DNA of 64,000 nucleotides. It comes from Clostridia bacterium (GTDB taxonomy: Bacteria > Bacillota > Clostridia > Oscillospirales > CAG-272). Where the stretch lies: the NCBI GenBank assembly GCA_017463865.1, contig JAFTOI010000040.1, forward strand, positions 42,740 to 106,739, in the 5' to 3' direction. The notes beneath the pieces were generated by a model. It saw nothing but the letters and a program-made list of their open reading frames with translations, did no database searches and was not told where the DNA came from. A program made the position numbers and the translations under genes. This document shows, piece by piece, positions 46,374 to 55,206 of this stretch (the first letter of the stretch is position 1; each line of letters starts with the position of its first letter).

Positions 46374-47210
46374 TTACTTCTTCAGCTTCCGCGCGCCGAT
46401 CTTGTCCAGGATCTGTCCGCAAATATCGGGATGGTCGCAGGTGAAACCGAGTGCGCCGTGCTCATAGGATTCGCGGTAGACCGCCTCGTCGGTGTTCATG
46501 CCGTAATAGACGCAGGGGCGGATACCCATCAGCGCGAACTCCGTGTATCTCGCTTTGTCGGCCACGATGCTGCTGCGCTTGATCGGCAAGCCCTGCGGAT
46601 CTTTTTCCCCGCTGTTGAACAGGCATACCTCGTCGTAATACTTATACGGATCGTCGGACGCATAGCCCTTCATTCTCGCCTTGGGGTAGAAGCCGTGGAT
46701 GTAGAAGTCCTCCTTGGTGTAGCGCTCGCGGAGCCAGGCGCAGATTCCCGTGGAGAAGGTGATCACGGTCAGCCGATCCCGGCCAAACACGCCGTACTTT
46801 TTACAGAGCGACAGCGTGAGCGAAGCGGACGCGTAGGCGAAATCGCCCAGTTCCTCGGGATAGTCCTTCAGCTCAAGGAGCAGCCGAAGGTCGGGGCGGG
46901 TTGCCATCAGCTCAAGAAACTCCTCGAAGGTGGGGATCTTTTCCCCTTTGAATTCCTCGCCGAATTTAATGCCCGCGTCTGCTTTTCTGACCTCCTCGAG
47001 CGTCATATTGTAGATTTCGCCCTTCATGTCTGTCGTGCGGTCAAGGCGTGCGTCGTGGCAGACCACGATATGATAGTCCTTCGTCATATGCGCGTCCATT
47101 TCAATGCCGTCAATGTCGAGCTTCATCGCCTCTCTGAACCCGCGCATCGTGTTCTCGGGATATTTCGCGCGCCAGCCTCTGTGCGCAGTCAGTGTTACCT
47201 TGTTTTCCAT
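46374..47210 (-). CDS. Cytoplasmic glycerophosphodiester phosphodiesterase
   Basis: A 278-residue GDPD TIM barrel without a signal peptide: LTAHRGW, PENT, IEMDAHMTKD and VVCHDARLDRTT supply both catalytic His residues and the metal-binding Glu/Asp. It hydrolyses an imported glycerophosphodiester. It follows the egsA-like gene by 34 bases. With that enzyme next door the product may be sn-glycerol 1-phosphate rather than the 3-phosphate. Confidence 0.9.
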   Translation of the reverse strand: MENKVTLTAHRGWRAKYPENTMRGFREAMKLDIDGIEMDAHMTKDYHIVVCHDARLDRTTDMKGEIYNMTLEEVRKADAGIKFGEEFKGEKIPTFEEFLELMATRPDLRLLLELKDYPEELGDFAYASASLTLSLCKKYGVFGRDRLTVITFSTGICAWLRERYTKEDFYIHGFYPKARMKGYASDDPYKYYDEVCLFNSGEKDPQGLPIKRSSIVADKARYTEFALMGIRPCVYYGMNTDEAVYRESYEHGALGFTCDHPDICGQILDKIGARKLKK

Positions 47211-47244
47211 GTGTTTGCTCCTTTCCTCCGAAAAATCATGTTGA

Positions 47245-48579
47245 TTATGCGTAATAGTCCGTTATGATCTGATCCGCAAAGCGTTCCAGCTCGCCAAGAT
47301 CCCAAAGAAGCTGCAGCACCGTGTAGCGGTCCCGGATCTCCTTGGCGTACAGGATCGCCTGCCTGGCCATTTCTTTTTCCACGCCGATCTCGCCGGGCTT
47401 TGTCGGTGCGTCAAGCTGCTTGAGAATGCCGTATACGAGCTCGGATTTTACGGTCTGCTCTGCCAGTGCCTTGATCTGCTGCCAGTTCGCTTCGGTCGAG
47501 GCGAGGCGTGCCGCCAGCTTTTCGGGGCTGTTCTTGCCGCTTTTTCGCTCGAGATCCACGATCTCGTCAGACGCGCCGAGGAATGCGCCGCGCACGTCCT
47601 GCTCCCATTCGTCGAAGGGCTTGTGGGGGAGCGCTTTGATCCGGTCGAAATTGGGCGTCAGCGACGCGATATATTCATACGCCCGCAGCGCGATCACCGT
47701 GCCGATGCCCACCTTGGTGCCGTGGAAGACGGCCTCGCGACCCTCCAGCAGATAGCGCATTTCCCAGAAGTGCGACATGTGATGCTCGCAGCCCGAGGCG
47801 GGGCGGGAGTTGCCGGCAAAATCCATGCACACGCCCGAGAGAAGCAGCGCCTCCACCAGATCGGCGATGGCCTCATCTTGGCCTGCGGCGATCTGATCGC
47901 TGCCCGTGACCACCTTCTGAATGGCGGCGTCGACAATGTCCGAGATGAAGTCGCAGTGCCATTCACCGTTCACGATCTGCGAGAGACGCCAGTCAGTCAG
48001 GCAGTTGATCTTGCCCAGCAGGTCGCCGACGCCGGCGGCGATCATGTCCTTGGGCGCGTGCGAGAGAATCTGCGGGTCGAGGAAAACGGCGGTGGGGGTG
48101 TGCGTTTCAAAGGTCAGCTTCAGATTGTTGTAGATCAGCGCGGAGCCGCCCGAGATGTAGCCGTCCATCGAGGGCGCGGTGCCGACGATGCAGTAGGGCT
48201 TCCCGGCCACGGCGCTGACATAGCGGCAGATATCGTTGATCGTTCCGCTGCCGACCGCGAGGATCAGGTCGGAGTCAAGCGCCATTCCCATGGCGAGATT
48301 GCCGATGAAGTGCTCGTTGGGCAGCACTGAATCCTCCTGGTACATGTGCAGCTTGAAGGGGATCTGACTCTGCTCCAGCGTCGCGCAGACTCTGTCTGCG
48401 GCAACGCGGTAGGTGTTTTTGTCGCATACGACCGTAAGCTTTTTGTACGCCTTGCTTTTCAGAAAATCGATCAGCTCGTGCTCGATGACGTTCGGCTTGA
48501 TCTCGATCGTTTCCACGCGCGAGCGGTGCGTTTTTCCGCAGGCGCAGGCGATGGATTTTGCAATATACTGTTCAATCAT
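47245..48579 (-). CDS. egsA: sn-glycerol-1-phosphate dehydrogenase (EgsA/AraM family)
   Basis: A 444-residue enzyme of the AraM type: GSGTINDICRY for NAD binding, TAPSMDGYISGGSAL, and metal ligands in GVGDLLGK (Asp), GCEHHMSHF (His) and FHGTKVGIG (His). AraM/EgsA interconverts DHAP and sn-glycerol 1-phosphate. Its ATG overlaps the araD stop (TGATG). That overlap arose from a 20-bp duplication in araD. B. subtilis araM also lies in an arabinose operon. Confidence 0.9.
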   Translation of the reverse strand: MIEQYIAKSIACACGKTHRSRVETIEIKPNVIEHELIDFLKSKAYKKLTVVCDKNTYRVAADRVCATLEQSQIPFKLHMYQEDSVLPNEHFIGNLAMGMALDSDLILAVGSGTINDICRYVSAVAGKPYCIVGTAPSMDGYISGGSALIYNNLKLTFETHTPTAVFLDPQILSHAPKDMIAAGVGDLLGKINCLTDWRLSQIVNGEWHCDFISDIVDAAIQKVVTGSDQIAAGQDEAIADLVEALLLSGVCMDFAGNSRPASGCEHHMSHFWEMRYLLEGREAVFHGTKVGIGTVIALRAYEYIASLTPNFDRIKALPHKPFDEWEQDVRGAFLGASDEIVDLERKSGKNSPEKLAARLASTEANWQQIKALAEQTVKSELVYGILKQLDAPTKPGEIGVEKEMARQAILYAKEIRDRYTVLQLLWDLGELERFADQIITDYYA

Positions 48580-49313
48580 CAGAGTTCCCCCTTACTTTTG
48601 TCCGTAATATGCACCGGCTGTCCGTAATATGCACCGGCACCGTGCTTGCGGAAATAATGCTTATCCTGCAGCACCTGTGGAGCGGGAGATACACTGCCGT
48701 TCGTCAATGTCCGGGCGATAAAGCTCATATACGCACATTCCTCCAGGACCAGCGCATTTTCTACCGCTTTTTCGGGCGTTTTTCCCCACGCGAACGGGCC
48801 GTGCTTGCAGACGAGAATGGCAGGAACTGCCATGGGGTCGATCTTCAGTTCGTTCAGGGTTTCGACAATAACCCTGCCTGTGTTCAGCTCATAGTCGGTT
48901 TTGATCTCCTGCTCGGTCAGGTGTCTGGTGCAGGGGATGGTGCCGTAAAAGTGATCGGCGTGGGTCGTGCCGTAGCAGGGGATGCCCGATTCCGCCTGCG
49001 CTGTGCCGGTCGCCCATCTGGAATGGGTGTGGACGACGGATTTGATCTCAGGAAAATTCCGATATAGCTCCAGATGCGTGGGAAGATCGGAGGAGGGGCG
49101 AAGGCTGCCCTCCACGACGTTTCCGTCCAGATCGGTGACGACCATCATGTCTGCCGTCATCTCGGTGTAGCGCACGCCGGAGGGCTTGATCACGACATAG
49201 CGGTGATCCTCCGAAATTGCCGACACGTTACCCCAGGTCAGCGTGATCAACCCATATTCCTTCAACAGCAGGTTTGCGCGGCAAACCTCGTTTTTCAACT
49301 GTTCCAGCATCAT
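48579..49313 (-). CDS. araD: L-ribulose-5-phosphate 4-epimerase, C-terminus altered by duplication
   Basis: A 244-residue class II aldolase-fold protein. Zinc ligands are His-X-His in VHTHSRW and a third His in CKHGPFAWG; YGTTHADHF is also conserved. It epimerises L-ribulose 5-phosphate to D-xylulose 5-phosphate. Family members usually end YYGQ or shortly after. Here a tandem 20-bp repeat (48599-48638) shifts the frame past AYYGQ and adds PVHITDKSKGEL before a stop that overlaps egsA. Confidence 0.9.
   Translation of the reverse strand: MMLEQLKNEVCRANLLLKEYGLITLTWGNVSAISEDHRYVVIKPSGVRYTEMTADMMVVTDLDGNVVEGSLRPSSDLPTHLELYRNFPEIKSVVHTHSRWATGTAQAESGIPCYGTTHADHFYGTIPCTRHLTEQEIKTDYELNTGRVIVETLNELKIDPMAVPAILVCKHGPFAWGKTPEKAVENALVLEECAYMSFIARTLTNGSVSPAPQVLQDKHYFRKHGAGAYYGQPVHITDKSKGEL
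48599..48638 (-). repeat. 20-bp tandem duplication in araD
   Basis: Two identical, adjacent copies of TGTCCGTAATATGCACCGGC (plus strand). With one copy removed the gene would end AYYGQK-stop, a normal AraD ending. Confidence 0.85.
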
Positions 49314-50170
49314 AAAATCCCCTTTTCATATTGATTGTTAAGCCATTTTGCGGCTTTTGTGATTTCCGTTACGTCATCGGTTCCGTCCTGATGCCACATT
49401 TCGATCATATACGGACCGGTATAGTTCAATTTTTCAAGCTGACCGAAACGGGCTGGAAAGTCCACGCAGCCCGAGCCGAACGGAACACATTTGAACTGCC
49501 CCGCAGAGCACTCGGTCGGCGGTATGGTGTCCTTGAGATGGATCGCCACAATGCTGCCGATGCCTTTGTTCAGCTCGGCCTCGGGGTCGTTTTCGCGCCA
49601 GGCCGAGAGGTTGCCCAGATCGGGATAAACGCGATACCAGGGCGAATTAATCTGCTTTTCATAGGGCAGATGCTTGCTGATCGAATTCATGAACGGCGTG
49701 TCCATGATCTCCATGGCAAGCATGACCTGTGCGCCGGCCGCTCGCTCTGCTGCCCACATCATGCCTTCCCCAAAGCGGCGCACGCTGTCCTCGGTCGATT
49801 CCTCGTAATACACATCATAACCCGCAAGCTGAATGACGCGAATGTCGAGTTCGGAGGCAAAATCAATTGCCTTTTCCATAATGTCGTGGGCTTTTTTTCT
49901 GATCGCAGGATCTATGCTTCCGAAGGGAAATCTGCGATGACCGCTTAAACACATTGAGCGAAGAGATACGCCGGAATCCCACGATGCATCGAGCAGTTCC
50001 TTTTTTTGCGCTCGGCTCCAATCCAGTCTTGACAGACGTTCATCTGTTTCGTCCACACTGATTTCAATGTAATCAAAACCGATCCTCGCTGCCCTGTCAA
50101 ACCTTTCTTGCCAGCTGATTTTCGGGTCAAATGCTTTTTCGTAAATTCCTGCAGAATGCTTGCCAAACAT
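49310..50170 (-). CDS. L-xylulose/L-ribulose-5-phosphate 3-epimerase-like (UlaE/SgbU family)
   Basis: A 286-residue TIM barrel: FDYIEISVDE near the start, CLSGHRRFPFGS, QLAGYDVYYEE, LAMEIMD, VYPDLGNLSAW and AIHLKDT, all hallmarks of UlaE/SgbU. It would epimerise L-xylulose 5-phosphate to L-ribulose 5-phosphate, the substrate of the adjacent AraD, giving a two-step path to D-xylulose 5-phosphate. Its stop and the araD start overlap. The start MFGKH is supported by GAGGG. Confidence 0.85.
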   Translation of the reverse strand: MFGKHSAGIYEKAFDPKISWQERFDRAARIGFDYIEISVDETDERLSRLDWSRAQKKELLDASWDSGVSLRSMCLSGHRRFPFGSIDPAIRKKAHDIMEKAIDFASELDIRVIQLAGYDVYYEESTEDSVRRFGEGMMWAAERAAGAQVMLAMEIMDTPFMNSISKHLPYEKQINSPWYRVYPDLGNLSAWRENDPEAELNKGIGSIVAIHLKDTIPPTECSAGQFKCVPFGSGCVDFPARFGQLEKLNYTGPYMIEMWHQDGTDDVTEITKAAKWLNNQYEKGIL

Positions 50171-50209
50171 GTTTACTCCCTCTTCGTCCGATTTGTGGTA
50201 TTTGTCCAA

Positions 50210-50238
50210 AGTATAGCATGCGAATGATCGAATGTCAA
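50210..50238 (-). promoter_or_regulatory. Promoter of the epimerase/egsA operon, TTGACA-17-TATACT
   Basis: Minus strand boxes at 50238-50233 and 50215-50210, divergent from the deoR promoter. Confidence 0.85.
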
Positions 50239-50257
50239 CGCAAAACCAAGCTTAGAC

Positions 50258-50306
50258 GATTGAAATTGACAAATCAATCAAAATATGATATAATTCAATC
50301 ACAATC
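50258..50306. promoter_or_regulatory. DeoR-type operator region and regulator promoter
   Basis: TTGACA (50266-50271) and TATAAT (50289-50294) are 17 bases apart on the plus strand. They are framed by GATTGAA (50258-50264) and TTCAATC (50294-50300), with two further CAATC boxes (50275, 50302). Likely the binding site of the DeoR protein next to it, for autoregulation and control of the divergent operon. Confidence 0.65.
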
Positions 50307-50328
50307 CGGAAAAGGGAGCAAAATTTTT

Positions 50329-51081
50329 ATGAACGACCGCCAGGAAAAAATATACAAAATATTGAACAAGCAGGGGAACGCATCCATTGAGCAATTGAAG
50401 CGGGAGATTTTTGCAAGTGAAGCAACCTTACGCCGCGATCTGACCCAAATGGAGCAGGAGGGCTTGCTGATCCGCACTTGGGGCGGTGCAGTTTTAACAA
50501 GCAACATTAACAGCGACCCGCCTTTGTTTGTCCGTTCGAACGCAAACGTCAATGCCAAAAATGCCATTGCAAGAATTGCCATTGATTTTTTGCAGGATAA
50601 TATGACGATCTTTCTTGCGTCCGGCACGACCGTGACAAAGCTTGCGAAATTTTTTTACAAGTATGAAAATCTTACGATTATTACAAACGGATTGGATACA
50701 GTCGCTGCGCTGAACAATCATTTATCCGCCAAGATTATCATTCCGGGCGGCGAACTGTACGAAAACTATGATTTGATCGGCACATTGACGGAAAGCACGA
50801 TTGAGCAATTCAATGCAGATCTGTTTTTCTTCTCGTGCAGCGGCATTACTGCGGAGGGCTTCAGCTCGGTTGATATGATCAGATTGAATATTATTAAAAA
50901 AATGAAGAAAAACAGCGCAAAGACGATTTTGCTGGCGGATACATCAAAGGTAGGAAAGAAATACACCTATCGAGGCTTTGGATTTGAAGATATCGATTAT
51001 GTTGTCATGGAAGCGAAGCCCAATGATATGGCTTTGAGAAAAGCACTTGGAAAAAAGTTGATTACGACAAAGAGTTTTTAA
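50329..51081 (+). CDS. DeoR-family transcriptional regulator
   Basis: A 250-residue protein. Winged helix at 1-57 (ASEATLRRDLTQMEQEG is the DeoR recognition helix block), then an effector domain of the sugar-phosphate isomerase fold with ASGTTVTKLAKF and GFGFEDIDYVV. It usually represses sugar operons and is relieved by a sugar phosphate. Divergent from the UlaE-like/araD/egsA operon, which it most likely controls. AT-richer than its neighbours. Confidence 0.9.
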   Translation: MNDRQEKIYKILNKQGNASIEQLKREIFASEATLRRDLTQMEQEGLLIRTWGGAVLTSNINSDPPLFVRSNANVNAKNAIARIAIDFLQDNMTIFLASGTTVTKLAKFFYKYENLTIITNGLDTVAALNNHLSAKIIIPGGELYENYDLIGTLTESTIEQFNADLFFFSCSGITAEGFSSVDMIRLNIIKKMKKNSAKTILLADTSKVGKKYTYRGFGFEDIDYVVMEAKPNDMALRKALGKKLITTKSF

Positions 51082-51455
51082 GCGAATCTGCTTTAGCGAA
51101 AGATTGCCATCCCGTAGGGCAGTGATTTTCATCGCAAGCATGGCTGGCCTATCCAATGCAGTGAGTTATCTGGAGGGAAAGAAGAACGGGGAAAAGCGGA
51201 GCGATAATCGACAGCTGGCAGAGTGGGGGCTGCTCGCATCATTGACGGGGGGGCTGGAGATCCGGGCGCTTTGCAGGGGTTATAAAAATTGGGGTGCCGT
51301 GCGGCTGCGATTCGCGTGGTCCCCTTTTTCTGTTGATTGGGGAGTAAAGAACATGTGCGGAAAAACCAACTCTGACTGCTGCTCGCGTTCATTTCCCGCT
51401 GCATGAGCCGCCTATGCAAATGCAGGATTACGGGTGTTTTATGCATAAAGCGGGA
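51082..51455. other. Intergenic region without a supported gene
   Basis: A GGGG...CCCC hairpin followed by TTTTTCTG near 51292-51335 could end the deoR transcript. A TATGCA...TGCATA inverted repeat at about 51414-51446 may be an operator of the next operon. Short open frames here lack ribosome sites. Confidence 0.4.
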
Positions 51456-51484
51456 TTGAAATAAACGGTGAGACGTGCTATAAT
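51456..51484 (+). promoter_or_regulatory. Promoter, TTGAAA-17-TATAAT
   Basis: Boxes at 51456-51461 and 51479-51484, upstream of the FAD oxidoreductase operon. Confidence 0.75.
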
Positions 51485-51547
51485 ACTGCCAGTAGCTAAG
51501 AGCCGCGCTCATCTGAGCCGGCAATCTTACCAAAACAAAGGAAAAGA

Positions 51548-53329
51548 ATGATGAAACTGAACCAAATCCACCACACCGCCGACCTCTGTGTGGTTGGCGG
51601 CGGCATGGCCGGCCTTTGTGCCGCCGTCGCGGCGGCGCGGGGCGGCTCGCGTGTCATCCTGATGCAGGAGCGCCCGATGCTGGGCGGCAACGCGTCATCC
51701 GAGATCCGCATGTGGGTCTGCGGGGCCGACGGCAAGAACAACCGCGAGACTGGCATCATTGAGGAGATCGCCCTCGAGAACCTTTGGCGTAATCCCGAGA
51801 AGCGCTACCCCCTCTGGGATGTGCTGCTGCTTGATGTTGCCCGCCGTGAAAAGAACCTGACCCTGCTGCTCAACTGCTCCTGCTGCGACGCGGAGATGGA
51901 CGGCAGCCGCATTGTCTCGGTCACCGGCTGGCAGATGACGACGCAATCCTGGCACACCGTTCGTGCGGCTTACTTCGCCGACTGCTCGGGCGACAGCATC
52001 CTCGCGCCGCTGACCGGCGCGGCATACCGCGTCGGCCGGGAGTCCGCCGACGAGTTCGGCGAATCGGTTTCGGTGACCGCCGCCGACCGGCAGACGATGG
52101 GCATGTCCTGCCTCATGCAGGCGCGGTTTGACCCTCACACCACCTCCCGCTTCGTTCCCCAGCCCGGCGCGACGCAGATGACGCCCGAGATGATTGCCCT
52201 CCGCCGCCCGCATATGGAGCGGTCATCCGAGAACTTCTGGTATCTGGAGCTGGGCGGAAACCGGGACAGTATCGCCGACACCGAGACCCTGCGCGACGAG
52301 TTGATCGCACTGGCGCTGGGCATGTGGGACTGGGTCAAAAACAGCGGTGAGGTCGAGGATGCCGACCACTGGCACCTTGAGTTCCTCGGCATCCTGCCCG
52401 GCAAGCGTGAGTCCCGGCGGATGATGGGGCCGTACATCATGACCCAGGGCGATGTGCTCTCGGGTGGGCATTTTGACGATGTGATTGCCTACGGCGGCTG
52501 GCCGCTCGACGACCATCACCCCGACGGGTTCTATCACAAGGGCAACCCCAACACCTGGGGCAAAACCCCCGCGCCTTACGGCATCCCCTACCGCTGCCTC
52601 TATTCGGCCAACATTGACAACCTCTTCTTCGCCGGGCGCAACATCAGTATGACGCACGCCGCCATGAGCAGCACCCGCGTCATGGCTACCTGCGCACTGC
52701 TCGGCGAGGCGGTGGGCACTGCCGCCAACATCGCGCGCGAGTTCGGCCTGACCCCTGACGGCGTCTATCGCGAGCAGATCGCCCTGCTGCAGGCACGGCT
52801 GATGGAAAACGGCTGTTTCCTGCCCGGCATTCGGCGCGATACGTCGGCCGCACGGGCGGCTGAGCTGACTTGCGACGGGCCGGCTGATGCCCTCGAGAAC
52901 CTGCGCAATGGCGCAGACCGCTGCAATCACACCTACGGCGAGGCCGATGAGGGCTGCACCTGCCCGGCTGGCGCCACGATTACCTACCGTTTCGCCCCTC
53001 GCACGGTGGAGCAGGTTCACATCGCCTTCGACTCCGACCTTGACCGTGTGACGCTGCCCGGTGACAAATGCGAGCGCCGCCACGGCATGCGGGCCAACCT
53101 CCTCCCCGATGCGCCAGTGATGCATCTGCCCCTGACCCTCGTCCGGGCATACAAGCTCTGGGGCCTGCGCCCCGACGGCAGCCGTGTCCTGCTGGCTGAG
53201 GATGACGCCAACCGCCGGCAGATTGTCAATGCGGTGCCCGGCGAGCCGCTCTGTGGGCTGGCGCTGACCCTCGGTGCCGATTACGGCGGCAACGACCGTC
53301 TGCACCTTTTCTCCTTCGATTTCCGCTGA
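51548..53329 (+). CDS. FAD-dependent oxidoreductase (FAD_oxidored family)
   Basis: A 593-residue protein with the Rossmann GGGMAG (residues 17-22), QERPMLGGNASSE, and a later FFAGRNISMTHAAMSSTRVMAT block that completes the FAD site. The C-terminal 150 residues form a separate beta-rich part. Relatives sit in carbohydrate clusters and may oxidise sugars. It opens a cluster with a PocR-AraC regulator, a TIM barrel and a solute-binding protein. A paralogue lies at 63109. Confidence 0.85.
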   Translation: MMKLNQIHHTADLCVVGGGMAGLCAAVAAARGGSRVILMQERPMLGGNASSEIRMWVCGADGKNNRETGIIEEIALENLWRNPEKRYPLWDVLLLDVARREKNLTLLLNCSCCDAEMDGSRIVSVTGWQMTTQSWHTVRAAYFADCSGDSILAPLTGAAYRVGRESADEFGESVSVTAADRQTMGMSCLMQARFDPHTTSRFVPQPGATQMTPEMIALRRPHMERSSENFWYLELGGNRDSIADTETLRDELIALALGMWDWVKNSGEVEDADHWHLEFLGILPGKRESRRMMGPYIMTQGDVLSGGHFDDVIAYGGWPLDDHHPDGFYHKGNPNTWGKTPAPYGIPYRCLYSANIDNLFFAGRNISMTHAAMSSTRVMATCALLGEAVGTAANIAREFGLTPDGVYREQIALLQARLMENGCFLPGIRRDTSAARAAELTCDGPADALENLRNGADRCNHTYGEADEGCTCPAGATITYRFAPRTVEQVHIAFDSDLDRVTLPGDKCERRHGMRANLLPDAPVMHLPLTLVRAYKLWGLRPDGSRVLLAEDDANRRQIVNAVPGEPLCGLALTLGADYGGNDRLHLFSFDFR

Positions 53330-53357
53330 GCCAAAATTACGGTAAGGAGTGTGTACC

Positions 53358-54278
53358 ATGGAAACGCTGCTGCGCACGCTCGATCACCTCTGCCGCAGTC
53401 TGCACGTTACCGTTGTCATCAAGGATTTTTCCGGGCAGATGCTCAAAACGCCCCAAATCGCGCCGCTGGTGTCCCATTTCCTGCTGCATGACAATCCCTA
53501 CTGCATGCAGGTCAAGGCAGACCGTACCGCGTTTCGTCACTGTGTCAGAGTCAGCCACCGCCGCCTGCACGAGAAAATCACCCACGCCCCCGACCCCGGC
53601 GCTCCCTTCTGGGGTGTCTGCCACGGCGGCGTGCGGGAGTATGTCATCCCCCTGCGCTGGCGGGGGGAGACAGTCATCGGGGCGATGATCGTCGGCTGCT
53701 TTGCCTGTGACGCGGCGCGGGCGGAGCAGTCGTGGGCGCGGCTGGCGGACAAATACGGGCTGGACGCCGACGCGCTGGCCGCTGCCTACGACAGCATCAG
53801 ACGATACCGCCTGCCCGCCGACGAGCTGCTGACCGGGGTGTTCACACTCTGTGCCCGCTATTTTGAGCAGCTGTGTGAACGGTACATGGCCCTGACATCT
53901 GCCGGCACGCCGGATGATGCCGCCCGGGAAAGCAGCCGCCTTGAGCTTGCCCTGCACTACATCAAAGCCAATCTGCGCAAGCCGATGACGGTCGCCGAGA
54001 TCGCGTCCGCCTGCTTCTGCGCCCCGTCGACGCTGGCGCATCTGTTCAGCGCGGCGACCGGGCGCGGGGTGACGGAATATATCCTTGACGAGCGGATCGC
54101 ACTGGCCGCGTCGCTGCTGGTCGGGACATCGCGGTCGATCACGGATATTGCCGCATCATGCGGCTTTTCCTCCCAGAAATATTTTTCCGAAATTTTTCGC
54201 CGCCGGCGTGGCATGTCGCCCAGCGCATGGCGTGCGGCAAACCGTAATCCTGCAACGCAAGGAGATGAATATCCATGA
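53358..54278 (+). CDS. AraC-family regulator with a PocR-type sensor domain
   Basis: A 306-residue protein. The N-terminal half (about 1-190) is a PocR-like ligand domain with conserved Cys/His positions, including CMQVKAD, HCVRVSH and GVCHGGVREYVIPL. The C-terminal AraC HTH pair follows (about 200-295; NLRKPMTVAEIA and AASCGFSSQKYFSEIFRRRRGMSP). It probably senses a small hydrocarbon or sugar derivative and activates this cluster. GGAG precedes the ATG. Confidence 0.85.
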   Translation: METLLRTLDHLCRSLHVTVVIKDFSGQMLKTPQIAPLVSHFLLHDNPYCMQVKADRTAFRHCVRVSHRRLHEKITHAPDPGAPFWGVCHGGVREYVIPLRWRGETVIGAMIVGCFACDAARAEQSWARLADKYGLDADALAAAYDSIRRYRLPADELLTGVFTLCARYFEQLCERYMALTSAGTPDDAARESSRLELALHYIKANLRKPMTVAEIASACFCAPSTLAHLFSAATGRGVTEYILDERIALAASLLVGTSRSITDIAASCGFSSQKYFSEIFRRRRGMSPSAWRAANRNPATQGDEYP

Positions 54279-55177
54279 CCCGTATCGGGACCTATTTGAT
54301 CAAAGATCCTTCCCTCACGCCCGAGACGCGGCTGCGCATGATCAAGGCAGCGGGATTTGATTACGTCTGCCTCGTGATGAAGCCCATGCTTGCCGGCGAG
54401 GACGCCGGCCTGACGCCCGAGCTCTGCGCACGAGTGGGGATCGCGTTTGACAACGTCCATCTGACCGGGAACGGCACGCATGACATGTGGGCCGAGGGCG
54501 AGGCAGGCGACCGCATCGCAGAGCGCTACTGCCGTGAGATCGCACTCTGCGCCGATTACGGCGTCAAGACCGGCATCATGCACGCCACCTGGGGGATTAA
54601 CCCACCTCCGCCGGTCGGTGAGATTGGCCTGCGTCGGTTCGCCCGCGTGGTCGAGTGTGCGGAAAAGCACAACTTTACGCTGGCGCTGGAAAATTCGGTC
54701 AGCGACACGCACCTCTGCTATGTGCTTGACCGACTGAAAAGCCCCAGCCTCGGCTATTGCTTTGACAGCGGCCACCGCAATGCCTTTGCACCCGGCGCTG
54801 ACTTCCTCGGTCTCTACGGCAGCCGCCTCACCGCCACCCACCTGCAGGACAATGATGGGCAGAATGATCTGCATCTGATGCCCCTCGACGGCTGCATTGA
54901 CTGGCGCGGGACGGCGCGGCAGCTGGCCGCGACGCCCCACGGGCGCCGCTTCATCTGCGCGGAGGTAGCCGGCGTGGTCAGCCGCGACTGCCCCGGCCGG
55001 TCTGCCAGCGATATCCGCGCGATGCTGTCCCGTACTGCTGCGCTGGAGCAGGGGCTGGTGCGGATCGAGGACGGGCATTTCACCGTTTATGAAGGCTTTT
55101 CGCACGAGGCATTGCTGGAGCGCCTGTATGCCGCCATGCGGAAAATTGCGGATGACATCGAACGTGAAAGCGTTTAA
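54275..55177 (+). CDS. Xylose-isomerase-like TIM barrel
   Basis: A 300-residue sugar isomerase/epimerase. Likely metal ligands: Glu in ALENSV, Asp-Ser-Gly-His in CFDSGHRN, His in ATHLQDN, and Glu in CAEVAG. The ATG overlaps the AraC stop (ATGA), so translation is coupled. Its partner enzymes suggest action on the sugar product of the FAD oxidoreductase. Substrate unknown. Confidence 0.8.
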   Translation: MTRIGTYLIKDPSLTPETRLRMIKAAGFDYVCLVMKPMLAGEDAGLTPELCARVGIAFDNVHLTGNGTHDMWAEGEAGDRIAERYCREIALCADYGVKTGIMHATWGINPPPPVGEIGLRRFARVVECAEKHNFTLALENSVSDTHLCYVLDRLKSPSLGYCFDSGHRNAFAPGADFLGLYGSRLTATHLQDNDGQNDLHLMPLDGCIDWRGTARQLAATPHGRRFICAEVAGVVSRDCPGRSASDIRAMLSRTAALEQGLVRIEDGHFTVYEGFSHEALLERLYAAMRKIADDIERESV

Positions 55178-55206
55178 TGATAATTAACCTAAATAAGGAG
55201 TAAACC

